A DNA stretch of 64,000 nucleotides from Alphaproteobacteria bacterium. Lineage in GTDB: Bacteria; Pseudomonadota; Alphaproteobacteria; Rhodobacterales; Rhodobacteraceae. Shown in pieces: positions 45,506-53,848 of this stretch. The position numbers and the translations under genes were made by a program. Under the pieces are notes generated by a model. It had not been told where the DNA came from, made no database searches, and saw only the letters and a program-made list of their open reading frames with translations. Numbering within the stretch: position 1 is the first letter of the stretch; the number at the start of each line of letters is the position of its first letter. Location: the NCBI GenBank assembly GCA_030433335.1, contig JAUILL010000005.1, positions 111,905 to 175,904 on the forward strand. Direction: 5' to 3'.

Positions 45506-46537
45506 ATGGACGATTTGCAGTTCGGCACGCGCGACAAGCGCGGCAATTGGGCACCCAGCAAAACGCTGGAGATCGCTCCGTTCTGGACGGGCAAGTTCAG
45601 CAAGCTTGGCAGCTTTGTCGTCAGCTACCTGTGGCCCTGGAACATCTTTTACATGGTAATGGCGCTGGCCTATTGGTTCCTGCTGATTGAACCGAACCTC
45701 GCGCTCTACCAATCACTCTCATTCGCGGGCTTCGGTCTGCTCTTCGCTGCGAATGCGGGCCTGATCTTTGCCTACTTCGGCGGGGTTGAGGTGTTCTACT
45801 ACATCCGCCGCAAGCAAGAGAACCGCTTCAAGTACAACGCCAAGTTTCCGTCCGAGCACCCCTCTGACGTGTTCTGGTTCAAATCCCAGAACCTCGACAA
45901 CTTCCTGCGCAGCTTCTGCCTGTCGATCCCCATGTGGACGATCATGGAAGTGGTGTTTCTGTACTGCTTTACCAACGGCATTCACGCCTTTGGCTGGCTG
46001 GGATGGGAGCAGCACTGGGTTTGGCTCGTTGTTCTGACCCTGCTGGGACCGGCCCTGCATGAAGTCCACTTCTTCTGCATCCATTGGCTGATCCATCAGC
46101 AGCCGCTGTACAAATGGATCCACTCGGTCCACCACAACTCGATCAACCCGAGCCCGTGGTCATCCCTGTCCATGCATCCGGTCGAAAGCTTTGCCTACTT
46201 TGTCGAGATTTTCTGGCATCTGCTGATCCCGTCGAACCCCATCGTGGCGCTATTCCAATCGCAGATGATCGGTTTTGGTGCCCTGAATGGTCACATCGGC
46301 TTTGATAAGCTCGAGATCACCGAGGATACGGCTGTCGATAGCCACGCCTACGCCCACTATCTGCACCACAAGTACTTTGAGGTAAACTATGGCGGCGAAG
46401 GTCTGATCCCGCTCGATAAGTGGTTCGGCTTCTGGCACGACGGCTCGAAAGAAGCCGAGGAACAGATGAAGGCCCGTTTCAAGGCCAAGAAAGACCGCCT
46501 GAAAGCCAAAGCGGCGGCTGCCGAGACGCGCGGCTGA
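45506..46537 (+). CDS. Sterol desaturase / fatty acid hydroxylase-family oxygenase (first of pair)
   Basis: 343 residues. Several membrane helices surround a histidine-rich diiron region: LHEVHFFCIHWLIH, KWIHSVHHNSINPSPWSSLS and SHAYAHYLHHKYFEVNYGG. These are the eight-histidine motifs of membrane-bound hydroxylases and desaturases. A lysine/alanine-rich tail ends the protein. GGGAGGGTATC before the ATG at 45506 fixes the start. The next gene is a paralogue, its ATG sharing a base with this stop. In an inositol island a cyclitol or lipid hydroxylase is possible; the substrate is unknown. Confidence 0.82.
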   Translation: MDDLQFGTRDKRGNWAPSKTLEIAPFWTGKFSKLGSFVVSYLWPWNIFYMVMALAYWFLLIEPNLALYQSLSFAGFGLLFAANAGLIFAYFGGVEVFYYIRRKQENRFKYNAKFPSEHPSDVFWFKSQNLDNFLRSFCLSIPMWTIMEVVFLYCFTNGIHAFGWLGWEQHWVWLVVLTLLGPALHEVHFFCIHWLIHQQPLYKWIHSVHHNSINPSPWSSLSMHPVESFAYFVEIFWHLLIPSNPIVALFQSQMIGFGALNGHIGFDKLEITEDTAVDSHAYAHYLHHKYFEVNYGGEGLIPLDKWFGFWHDGSKEAEEQMKARFKAKKDRLKAKAAAAETRG

Positions 46538-47556
46538 TGGTCAACGACCTGTCATATGGCACGCGTGACAAGCGCGGCAATTGGCGCCCCGACGCGCCAA
46601 TCGGCCTGTCGCCCTTGTCTACGGGGGCGCTGAAGAAGCTGCCCGGCTTTGTGGCGGGGTATCTTATTGGCTGGAATACCCTCTACATGGGGATCGCGCT
46701 GGCCTACTGGGCATGGGTGCTGCCCGAGACCGAGGTCATGGCCTCGCTCGAGTGGGGATGGACCCTGCGACTGCTGGCTCTGAACATCGCGGGCGCGGCG
46801 CTTTTCTTTGGCGCGTTCGAACTGCGTCTCTACAGGCAGCGCGCCCAAGAGCGCCGGTTCAAATACAACGGCACCTTTCCTGCCGAGAAGCCCTCGGACG
46901 TGTTCTGGTTCCGCTCGCAAGCATGGGACAACGCGCTGCGCTCGCTGTTCGTGACCGTGCCGATTGGCACCGCGATCATGGTGCTGGTCATGTGGCTGAT
47001 GGCCTCTGGCGCTGTGCCGACCAGTGATTTCGCGTCCAATCCGGTCTGGGTCATCGCGCTGGTTCTGTTCGCGCCCATCCTGCACGAAGGCTACTTCTTC
47101 TTTGTGCACCGCGCGATCCATTGGGAACCGCTCTACAAACGGGTGCATTCGGTCCATCACAATTCGATCAATCCCAGCCCCTGGGCGTCCCTGTCGATGC
47201 ATCCGGTCGAGTCAACCCTGTATTATGGTGCGCTTGTTTTGCAGCTCGCGCTCTTTTCAAATCCCTTTGTCGTGCTCTGGCTTTTCGTGCTCGCCACCTT
47301 TGGCGCCATCGTCGGACACATCGGATTTGACCGCCTCGAGCTGGGGCAAGAGCGCTCTGTGACCAGCCACGCCTACGCCCACTACCTGCATCACAAGTAT
47401 TTCGAGGTGAATTACTGCGACGACGGCGTTCTGCCGTGGGATCAGTGGTTTGGCACCTGGCATGACGGCACGAAAGAGGCCGACGAAAGAATGAAAGCCC
47501 GCTTCCGCGCCAAGCGCGAGGCTAGGGCCCAAAGAACGGGAGGGTCCGCCAAATAG
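46537..47556 (+). CDS. Sterol desaturase / fatty acid hydroxylase-family oxygenase (second of pair)
   Basis: 339 residues and clearly a duplicate of the preceding gene. Both begin with a YGTRDKRGNW-type motif, and this one keeps LHEGYFFFVHRAIHW, RVHSVHHNSINPSPWASLS and SHAYAHYLHHKYFEVNYCD. The diiron histidines are therefore present in both copies, which suggests two active enzymes or a heterodimer. It overlaps the first copy by one base and lies upstream of the first ABC importer. Confidence 0.82.
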   Translation: MVNDLSYGTRDKRGNWRPDAPIGLSPLSTGALKKLPGFVAGYLIGWNTLYMGIALAYWAWVLPETEVMASLEWGWTLRLLALNIAGAALFFGAFELRLYRQRAQERRFKYNGTFPAEKPSDVFWFRSQAWDNALRSLFVTVPIGTAIMVLVMWLMASGAVPTSDFASNPVWVIALVLFAPILHEGYFFFVHRAIHWEPLYKRVHSVHHNSINPSPWASLSMHPVESTLYYGALVLQLALFSNPFVVLWLFVLATFGAIVGHIGFDRLELGQERSVTSHAYAHYLHHKYFEVNYCDDGVLPWDQWFGTWHDGTKEADERMKARFRAKREARAQRTGGSAK

Positions 47557-47646
47557 CGGCTCTCGCGCCTCCGGAAAGAGGAGTTTCCAGAGGATCAAAG
47601 AATGTTCGCGCCGCAAAACCGCGGTGACTATAGGGAGGAAACGAAC

Positions 47647-48606
47647 ATGAAACTGAAGAACCTTTTTGCTGCTGCATCGACCGCGGCTCTGATGGCAACC
47701 AACGCAATGGCTGCCGACATTGCTGTGATCGCAGGTTCGATCGAAGACGGCTTCTTTAACCTGATCAAAAAGGGCGTCGATGACGCAACTCTGATGGTTG
47801 AAGACAACGGTGGTTCGGTGAACTACCTGCGTACCCCCAACTACGACAACTTCGGTCCCGATCTGGTTACCCTGATCAACCAGGCCGTCGCTCAGGGTGT
47901 TGATGGTATCGCGATCCCCGTCTGGGTTCCCGAAGCGCAGGTTCCCGCGCTGCAGGCAGCTGCAGAGAAGGGCGTCACCATCATGATGTACAACTCGGGT
48001 CAGAGCGTCAAAGAAGACGTGAACGGCGTGAACTACTTTGGTTCGGACGAGTACGTCGCTGGCTTTGAAGGCGGCAAGTACATGGTCGAGAACGGCGCAA
48101 CCAAGATCCTGTGCCACATCCAGACCCCCGGCGCGATCAACCTCGAAACCCGTTGTAAGGGTGTTGCCGAAGGCGCAGCCGAAGCCGGTGCAGAAGCTGT
48201 GATCCTCCGCGTTCCTGCAAACCTCGACGGTGACATCACCGGTACCGCCGAAGCGATCAAGTCCGAGCTGGTTGCTGACCAGTCGATCAACGCTGTGATC
48301 ACTCTGGCCGCATGGTCGGCAGACGCAGCAACCAACGCTGTGGCTCAGATCGGTGGCACCGACAAAGTCAAAATCGGCTCGTTCGACATGAACCCCGCCG
48401 TTCTGGACCGCATTCAGGCAGGCACCCAGACCATGGCGATCGACCAGCAGCCCTACCTCCAGGGCTTCCTGGCGACCTCGATGCTGGCCGCGCACCTCGA
48501 CTTCGGCACCGAGCTGGCAACTGACCCCGTCCTGACCGGCCCCGCAATCATCGACGCTTCGAACGTCGAGAGCGCACTGGCTGGTGTGGCACTGGGTGCT
48601 CGCTAA
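47647..48606 (+). CDS. Sugar ABC transporter periplasmic binding protein (first importer)
   Basis: 319 residues. A signal peptide ends at NAMAADIAVIAG. The mature protein is a type-I periplasmic binding fold of the ribose/inositol (cluster B) type with VTLINQAVAQGVDGIAIPVW and the late VLTGPAIIDASNVE. The ATG at 47647 follows GGGAGGAAA. It leads the operon of a permease and an ATPase. The nearby cyclitol enzymes suggest an inositol-type ligand. The gene is GC-biased with strongly preferred codons, as for a highly expressed protein. Confidence 0.87.
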   Translation: MKLKNLFAAASTAALMATNAMAADIAVIAGSIEDGFFNLIKKGVDDATLMVEDNGGSVNYLRTPNYDNFGPDLVTLINQAVAQGVDGIAIPVWVPEAQVPALQAAAEKGVTIMMYNSGQSVKEDVNGVNYFGSDEYVAGFEGGKYMVENGATKILCHIQTPGAINLETRCKGVAEGAAEAGAEAVILRVPANLDGDITGTAEAIKSELVADQSINAVITLAAWSADAATNAVAQIGGTDKVKIGSFDMNPAVLDRIQAGTQTMAIDQQPYLQGFLATSMLAAHLDFGTELATDPVLTGPAIIDASNVESALAGVALGAR

Positions 48607-48620
48607 TCCAATCGCTTTGT

Positions 48621-48646
48621 CCCCGGCCGGTGCCGGCCGGGGGCTT
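48621..48646 (+). terminator. Hairpin between binding-protein and permease genes (first importer)
   Basis: CCCCGGCCGG (48621-48630) pairs with CCGGCCGGGG (48633-48642), followed by CTTTT. It sits just after the binding-protein gene and could stabilise its transcript or partly terminate it, giving more binding protein than channel. Confidence 0.65.
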
Positions 48647-48693
48647 TTCTGTGACGTGCGCGACCGTTTCGACGCGCTTGGGAGATCTTTTGA

Positions 48694-49728
48694 ATGACCG
48701 ACTCGACCGCAAACTCAACCCAGAAATCGGGCGGCTTCTCGCTCGGCAGCCTGTTCCGCCGGCCTGAAGTCGGAGCCTTTGCCGGCATGATGCTGGTCTT
48801 TATTTTCTTTTCGTATTTTGGCTTTGACCGGAACTTCCTGACCCCGTTCGGCACATCCAGCTGGGTGAACGCCGCGTCGACCATCGGCATCATCGCGATC
48901 CCGATCGGCTTCTTGATGATCGCGGGTGAACTCGACATTTCCATCGGCGCGGTTGTGCCCGCTGCCAAAATGACCATGGCGATTGCTTGCGGCTTCTACG
49001 GCCTGCCTTTCGTCGCTGGCCTTCTCATCACTTTTGCGATCGCAGGCCTGATCGGCTGGATCAACGGGATGCTGGTCACCCGCACCAAGGTGCCTTCACT
49101 GATCGTGACCCTCGCGACCCTGTTCGCTGTGTCCGGCGGCACCCTGTTCTTGTCGCTGCTCTTGACCGACACCACCAGCCAGGCGCTGCAGTCGCCCGCG
49201 TTTGCCAAGTTCATCTTCGGTGACTACCACATCTGGGGCTTCCAGAGCTCGGTCTTCTGGTGGATCGGACTGGCAGGTCTGCTGTACTACGTCCTGCACT
49301 ACTCGCCCTGGGGCAACTGGCTGTTCGCACTGGGTGGCGATCAGGAAAGCGCGCGCAACGCGGGCATCCCGACCGAGAAGCTGAAAATCGGCCTCTTCAT
49401 GCTGGCCTCGATGGCAGCGGCCCTGTCCGGCGTGTGTGAAACCGTCCTGTCGAACTCTGCCACCACCACCACCAACTTTGCGCTGATCTTCAACACCATC
49501 ATCGCGGTCGTTGTGGGCGGCGTGCTGCTGACCGGCGGATTTGGCACCGTGGCTGGCATCTTCTTTGGCACCGCAACGCTGGCCATCGTCCAGCAGGGCA
49601 TCGGCTACACCCCGTTTGACCGCAACCTGTCCTCGCTGATCATCGGTGTAATGCTTCTGATCGCAGTTCTCATGAACGACAGCTTCCGCTCCATGGCCAC
49701 CAACTGGGCCAGCAAGAAGAAGGAATGA
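48694..49728 (+). CDS. Sugar ABC transporter permease (first importer)
   Basis: 344 residues with about nine to ten helices of the ribose/inositol permease (RbsC-like) type. The typical segments IAIPIGFLMIAGELDISIGAV, GWINGMLVTRTKVPSLIVTL and GGVLLTGGFGTVAGIFFG are present. It follows the binding-protein gene and is nine bases before the ATPase gene. Only one permease is present in this importer, so it probably forms a homodimer. Confidence 0.87.
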   Translation: MTDSTANSTQKSGGFSLGSLFRRPEVGAFAGMMLVFIFFSYFGFDRNFLTPFGTSSWVNAASTIGIIAIPIGFLMIAGELDISIGAVVPAAKMTMAIACGFYGLPFVAGLLITFAIAGLIGWINGMLVTRTKVPSLIVTLATLFAVSGGTLFLSLLLTDTTSQALQSPAFAKFIFGDYHIWGFQSSVFWWIGLAGLLYYVLHYSPWGNWLFALGGDQESARNAGIPTEKLKIGLFMLASMAAALSGVCETVLSNSATTTTNFALIFNTIIAVVVGGVLLTGGFGTVAGIFFGTATLAIVQQGIGYTPFDRNLSSLIIGVMLLIAVLMNDSFRSMATNWASKKKE

Positions 49729-49736
49729 GGCCTGCT

Positions 49737-50567
49737 ATGTCTGCAAATACGCCTGTTATCGAACTCCGTAATGTCGACAAAAGCTTCGGTCCCATCGACG
49801 TCCTGCACGAAATCAGCCTGAAGGTCCGCGCTGGCGAAGTGCTCTGCCTGCTTGGCGACAACGGCGCCGGCAAATCGACCCTGATCAAAACACTGGCGGG
49901 CGTTCACGCCCCCACCCGTGGCGAGATCCTGGTTGACGGCAAACCGACCACCTTTGACGGCCCTCGTGACGCCCAAGACCGCGGTATTGCTACCGTGCAC
50001 CAATTCGGCGGCACCTATCCGCTGATGTCGATCGGTCGTAACTTCTTCCTCGGAATGGAGCCCACCAAAGGCTTTGGCCCCTTCAAGGTCTTTGACCGCA
50101 AGAAGGCCAATCAGATCGCGGTCGAAGAAGTCCAGAAGATGGGCATCACCCGCATCACCGACGGCGACCGTCTGGTCGGTGGCCTGTCGGGCGGTGAACG
50201 TCAGTCGCTGGCAATCGCGCGCGCTGTGTACTTCGGTGCCCGCGTTCTGATCCTCGACGAGCCGACTGCGGCTCTGGGTGTGAAGCAGGCGGCCCACGTT
50301 CTGCGCATCGTCAATGAGGCCAAGAAGCGTGGTCTGGCGGTGATCTTCATCACCCACCAGGTGATGCACGCGATGACTGTGGGCGACCACTTCGCGGTTC
50401 TGATCCGCGGCGCGATCGCAGCGGACTTCCGCAAAGGCGAGAAGACCCGCGAAGAGATCACCGACCTGATGGCCGGTGGCGAGACCATGGCCGATCTGGA
50501 AGCCTCGATTGACGGCTTTGTCGAGTCCCATGACGGTCACTATCCGCAGGCCCAAGCTGCGGAATAA
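49737..50567 (+). CDS. Sugar ABC transporter ATPase (first importer)
   Basis: 276 residues, a single ATPase domain like FrcA rather than the double RbsA form. Walker A GDNGAGKST, Q-loop VHQFGG, signature LSGGERQ, Walker B VLILDEPTAAL and the switch THQVMH are present. Residues 1-258 are identical to those of the second importer's ATPase (59042-59872). Only the last 18 residues differ. Drives import by the permease just upstream. Confidence 0.9.
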   Translation: MSANTPVIELRNVDKSFGPIDVLHEISLKVRAGEVLCLLGDNGAGKSTLIKTLAGVHAPTRGEILVDGKPTTFDGPRDAQDRGIATVHQFGGTYPLMSIGRNFFLGMEPTKGFGPFKVFDRKKANQIAVEEVQKMGITRITDGDRLVGGLSGGERQSLAIARAVYFGARVLILDEPTAALGVKQAAHVLRIVNEAKKRGLAVIFITHQVMHAMTVGDHFAVLIRGAIAADFRKGEKTREEITDLMAGGETMADLEASIDGFVESHDGHYPQAQAAE

Positions 50568-50581
50568 GACCTTCCTCCAGA

Positions 50582-50612
50582 AGGGTGGCCTGTTCTAGGG
50601 CAGGCCGCCTTT
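50582..50612 (+). terminator. Terminator or attenuator after the first importer
   Basis: GGCCTG (50587-50592) pairs with CAGGCC (50601-50606) inside a longer AAGG/CCTT stem, followed by TTT. It lies between the first ATPase gene and the next isomerase gene. Confidence 0.55.
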
Positions 50613-50661
50613 CACCCCAGATTTTCTCACTTTTCAGCAAGACCTTTTATCGAGGTGCAAG

Positions 50662-51621
50662 ATGAAGCTTGGCTTTGTGTCCGACAGCCTAGGCGGGATG
50701 ACCCGTGACGAAATGCTGGATCACGCGGTCCGCATGGGCGTCTCCGGCGTGGAGGTGAACACCTGCGGCTGGTCCGCCGCATCGCATTTCGATCTGGCGG
50801 CCATGCTGCACGACGCTGGCGCGCGCAGAGAATTCCAAAAGGCGTTTGCCGACCGCGGTCTCGAAGTCATCTCGCTGAATGCCAATGGCAACCCTGTACA
50901 CCCGACCCAGCCCGAGCAAGGGCAGGGGCTGAAAGACACCATCCGCGTTGCAGGCGAGTTAGGGATCAACACCGTCTGCACCATGTCCGGTCTGCCCGCC
51001 GGGTCGGCGAACGATACACTGCCGAATTGGGTCGTGTCCTCTTGGCCGCCGGAAACCCAAGACATTCTGCGCTACCAATGGGAAGACGTCCTCGCCCCGT
51101 TCTGGACCGAGATCGTGGACCTTTGCCGAGAAAATGGCGTCGAGCGTATCGCGCTCGAACTGCACGGCAACCAATGTGTCTACAACGTACCTTCGCTGTT
51201 TAAACTGCGCGAGATGGTCGGGCCGACCGTAGGCGCAAACCTTGATCCGTCGCACCTGTTCTGGATGGGGGCAGATCCCTTGATCGCGGCAGAAACGCTC
51301 GGCGAGGCGATCTATCACGTGCACGCCAAAGACACGTTTTTGAACGCGCCCAAGCAGGCCACCACGTCGCTGCTGGAAAACGGCTCGCTCATGGATATCC
51401 CCGCGCGGTCATGGAGCTACATCACTCTTGGCTTCGGTCACGGCGAGGAATGGTGGCGCCAATTCTGCTATCGCCTGAAGATGGGCGGCTATGACGGTTG
51501 GCTCTCCATCGAACATGAGGATGTGCTGCTCAACAGTCTCGAAGGGCTGGAGAAATCGGTCGAACTGCTGCAGCGGGTGATGCCTGTGGCGGTGTCCGAC
51601 TACAAGCCGCAGGACATCTGA
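50662..51621 (+). CDS. TIM-barrel sugar isomerase/epimerase (first of a paralogous pair)
   Basis: 319 residues of the xylose-isomerase-like fold. Key stretches are VEVNTCGWSAASHFD, CTMSGLPAGS, RIALELHGNQ, NLDPSHLFWMGAD and YHVHAKDTFL, with metal-binding glutamate, aspartate and histidines. It resembles the protein at 61885-62826 through much of its length (CTMSGLP/VTMSGLP, NLDPSHLxWMGA, HxHxKDT), so each importer operon carries one copy. Likely an isomerase or dehydratase of a cyclitol or keto sugar. Confidence 0.8.
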   Translation: MKLGFVSDSLGGMTRDEMLDHAVRMGVSGVEVNTCGWSAASHFDLAAMLHDAGARREFQKAFADRGLEVISLNANGNPVHPTQPEQGQGLKDTIRVAGELGINTVCTMSGLPAGSANDTLPNWVVSSWPPETQDILRYQWEDVLAPFWTEIVDLCRENGVERIALELHGNQCVYNVPSLFKLREMVGPTVGANLDPSHLFWMGADPLIAAETLGEAIYHVHAKDTFLNAPKQATTSLLENGSLMDIPARSWSYITLGFGHGEEWWRQFCYRLKMGGYDGWLSIEHEDVLLNSLEGLEKSVELLQRVMPVAVSDYKPQDI

Positions 51622-51622
51622 C

Positions 51623-52675
51623 ATGCCTCGCGATTACAGCCTGATCGGGCCTGATGCCCAACGCGCTGTCGACGCAGGACTGGTGACCGAGGATTGGTAT
51701 CGCACCCCCATCGACCGCAAACAGATGAAGGCCCTGATGCGCCGCGCGGACCAGCCCGCGATCCGCGACACGAGCATCTTGTTTGGGTTGATGGCGGTCT
51801 TTGCGGGCGTGGGTATTGCGCTGATGCCGTCGTGGTGGTCGCTGCCTTTTTGGCTGGCCTATGGCGTGCTCTACGGGTCGGCCATGGACAGCCGTTGGCA
51901 CGAGTGCGGGCACGGCACGGCGTTCAAGACCCGCTGGATGAACCAAGCGGTCTATCAAGTCGCATCCTTCTGCATGATCCGCGATCCCTATTGCTGGAAG
52001 TTTAGCCACGCACGGCACCATTCGGACACCATTATCGTGGGCCGTGATCCCGAGGTCGCGATCATGCGGCCTGTGGTGGCGCTAAAAGTCGCGGCGAACC
52101 TGATTGGCGTGCCTGACATGATCAGCGGATTTCGCCTGATGCTGCTGCATGCAGCGGGCAGGATCGACCCCGAAGAGGCCGAATATCTGCCGCCGATGTT
52201 CCATGCCAAAACTATCCGCACCGCTCGAATCTGGGTCGCGATCTATGCGCTGACCCTCGGCGCGGCGATGTGGTTCCAGTCGTGGGTTCCCGTGCTCCTG
52301 ATCGGTTTGCCCCGTCTTTTTGGCTGCTGGCACATGGTGATCTGCGGATGGCTTCAGCATGGTGGGCTGGCGGATAACGTCACCGACCACCGCCTGAACT
52401 GCCGGACGGTCTATATGAACCCCGTCAGCCGCTTCATCTACTGGAACATGAACTACCACGTAGAGCATCACATGTTCCCGCTGGTTCCATTCTACCGGCT
52501 ACCCGAATTGCACCGAGTCTGCGCATGGGACTTCCCTGAGCCCTGCCATTCCTTTGCCGAAGGCTACGCCGAGATGCTGCCCGCGCTCTGGCGCCAGCGC
52601 AAAGACCCCGATTTCCACCTGCGCCGGCCTCTGCCTGCGACGGCGAACCCCTACCAAGACACACCTGCTGCCTGA
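51623..52675 (+). CDS. Fatty acid desaturase-family oxygenase (MocD-like)
   Basis: 350 residues with membrane helices and the three histidine boxes of the desaturase family: WHECGHGTAF, HARHHSDT and NYHVEHHMFPL. The family includes MocD, proposed in rhizobia to act with the ferredoxin MocE in demethylating the rhizopine 3-O-methyl-scyllo-inosamine. A Rieske-type ferredoxin gene follows 26 bases later, as in the moc genes. The likely role is an O-demethylase of a methylated inositol derivative. The ATG follows the preceding stop directly. Confidence 0.78.
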   Translation: MPRDYSLIGPDAQRAVDAGLVTEDWYRTPIDRKQMKALMRRADQPAIRDTSILFGLMAVFAGVGIALMPSWWSLPFWLAYGVLYGSAMDSRWHECGHGTAFKTRWMNQAVYQVASFCMIRDPYCWKFSHARHHSDTIIVGRDPEVAIMRPVVALKVAANLIGVPDMISGFRLMLLHAAGRIDPEEAEYLPPMFHAKTIRTARIWVAIYALTLGAAMWFQSWVPVLLIGLPRLFGCWHMVICGWLQHGGLADNVTDHRLNCRTVYMNPVSRFIYWNMNYHVEHHMFPLVPFYRLPELHRVCAWDFPEPCHSFAEGYAEMLPALWRQRKDPDFHLRRPLPATANPYQDTPAA

Positions 52676-52701
52676 TCGGCACAAGAAAGAGGAGACCTCC
52701 C

Positions 52702-53013
52702 ATGGCTGAATGGGTAAACGCATGCGCGATCAATGACGTCGACGAAGAGGATGTGATCCGCTTTGACCACGGCGACCGGACCTTTGTGATCATCCGCGAT
52801 CACGAGGATAACTACTACTGCACCGACGGCATGTGCACCCACGAGGATGTGCACCTTGAAGACGGGCTGGTGGTCGAGGCGACCATCGAATGCCCCAAGC
52901 ACTCGTCGATCTTTGACTGCACCACCGGCGAGGTCGAAACACCGCCCGCCTGCGAAAACCTGTGCACCTACCCGACCAAAGTCGAAGACGGCCGCGTCTA
53001 CGTCGAAATCTGA
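52702..53013 (+). CDS. Rieske-type ferredoxin (MocE-like)
   Basis: 103 residues. The Rieske 2Fe-2S ligands are MCTHEDVHL (C-x-H) and ECPKHSSIFD (C-x2-H). It would pass electrons to the MocD-like oxygenase encoded just upstream. GAGGAGACC precedes the ATG. No ferredoxin reductase gene is adjacent, so electrons must come from a reductase encoded elsewhere. Confidence 0.85.
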   Translation: MAEWVNACAINDVDEEDVIRFDHGDRTFVIIRDHEDNYYCTDGMCTHEDVHLEDGLVVEATIECPKHSSIFDCTTGEVETPPACENLCTYPTKVEDGRVYVEI

Positions 53014-53054
53014 TCGGGCAGGGCGCCTGATCCCCCATGTCTTTGAGGCATCTG

Positions 53055-53834
53055 ATGACAAAACATTTCCAACTGGCGGCATGCGCCGAAATGCTCTGGC
53101 AGGACCAGCCGATTGAATGGCGCGCCGCGCGCCTGACCGAACGCGGTCTTGGCGTGGGTCTGTGGAACTGGCCCGCACACGATCTTGACAAGCTCGAGAA
53201 GGTCGGCGCCAACTACACCATCATGAACGGCTATCTGGTCGGTCGCCTGACCGATGCCGAAGGCGCGGACATGCTGCTGGCCTCGGCGCGAGAAACGGCT
53301 AAGGTCGGAAAACGGTTGGGCGTGGATCGCCTGAACTTGCATGGCACCGGCCTTGGCGATGGCGGCATTCCGATCCCGCAGCACGGCACCTTTGCCCCCG
53401 GGATGGAGCTGCGTGCCCGCGACACCCTGAACCGCATCTGCGATATGGCCGAAGAAGAAGGCGTGACTTTTACGCTGGAAAACCTGAACCCGCTCGACCA
53501 CCCCGGTTGCCCGTTCGGGTCCACGGCGGATGTGCTGTCGCTGGTGTCTGCAGTTAACCGCCCCCAACTGCGCATCAATCTGGATCTTTATCACACACAA
53601 ATCGGCGAGGGCGATCTGATCCGCTGGTGCGAAGCCTGCCTGCCTTGGATCGGCGAAGTGCAGGTCGCCGACAACCCCGGTCGCTGCGAGCCCGGCACCG
53701 GAGAGATCAACTACGCCGCCGTCGCCAAAGCGCTGCACGCCATGGGCTATTCCGGCCCCGTCGCGATGGAAGCCTTTGCCGCTGACGATTCCGACGCGGC
53801 GCTGGACGCGTTCGTCGCGGCCTTTACCCTCTGA
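53055..53834 (+). CDS. Hydroxypyruvate isomerase-like TIM-barrel protein
   Basis: 259 residues. The barrel includes GVGLWNWPAHDLDKL, LNLHGTGLGDGG, TFTLENLNPLDHPG, NLDLYHTQIGEGDL and VQVADNPGRCEPGTGEI. The LENLN and DLYHTQ metal-ligand strands fit Hyi/YgbM-type isomerases. The ATG at 53055 is chosen over one six codons earlier because GAGG lies before it. It is in the MocDE operon, so it may act on a ring-opened or keto cyclitol product rather than hydroxypyruvate. Confidence 0.75.
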   Translation: MTKHFQLAACAEMLWQDQPIEWRAARLTERGLGVGLWNWPAHDLDKLEKVGANYTIMNGYLVGRLTDAEGADMLLASARETAKVGKRLGVDRLNLHGTGLGDGGIPIPQHGTFAPGMELRARDTLNRICDMAEEEGVTFTLENLNPLDHPGCPFGSTADVLSLVSAVNRPQLRINLDLYHTQIGEGDLIRWCEACLPWIGEVQVADNPGRCEPGTGEINYAAVAKALHAMGYSGPVAMEAFAADDSDAALDAFVAAFTL

Positions 53835-53848
53835 AAGAAAGCGATCTA

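Noticed and set aside
47257..48495. 412-codon minus-strand frame opposite the first importer genes
   Set aside because: An artefact of strong codon bias in the binding-protein gene.
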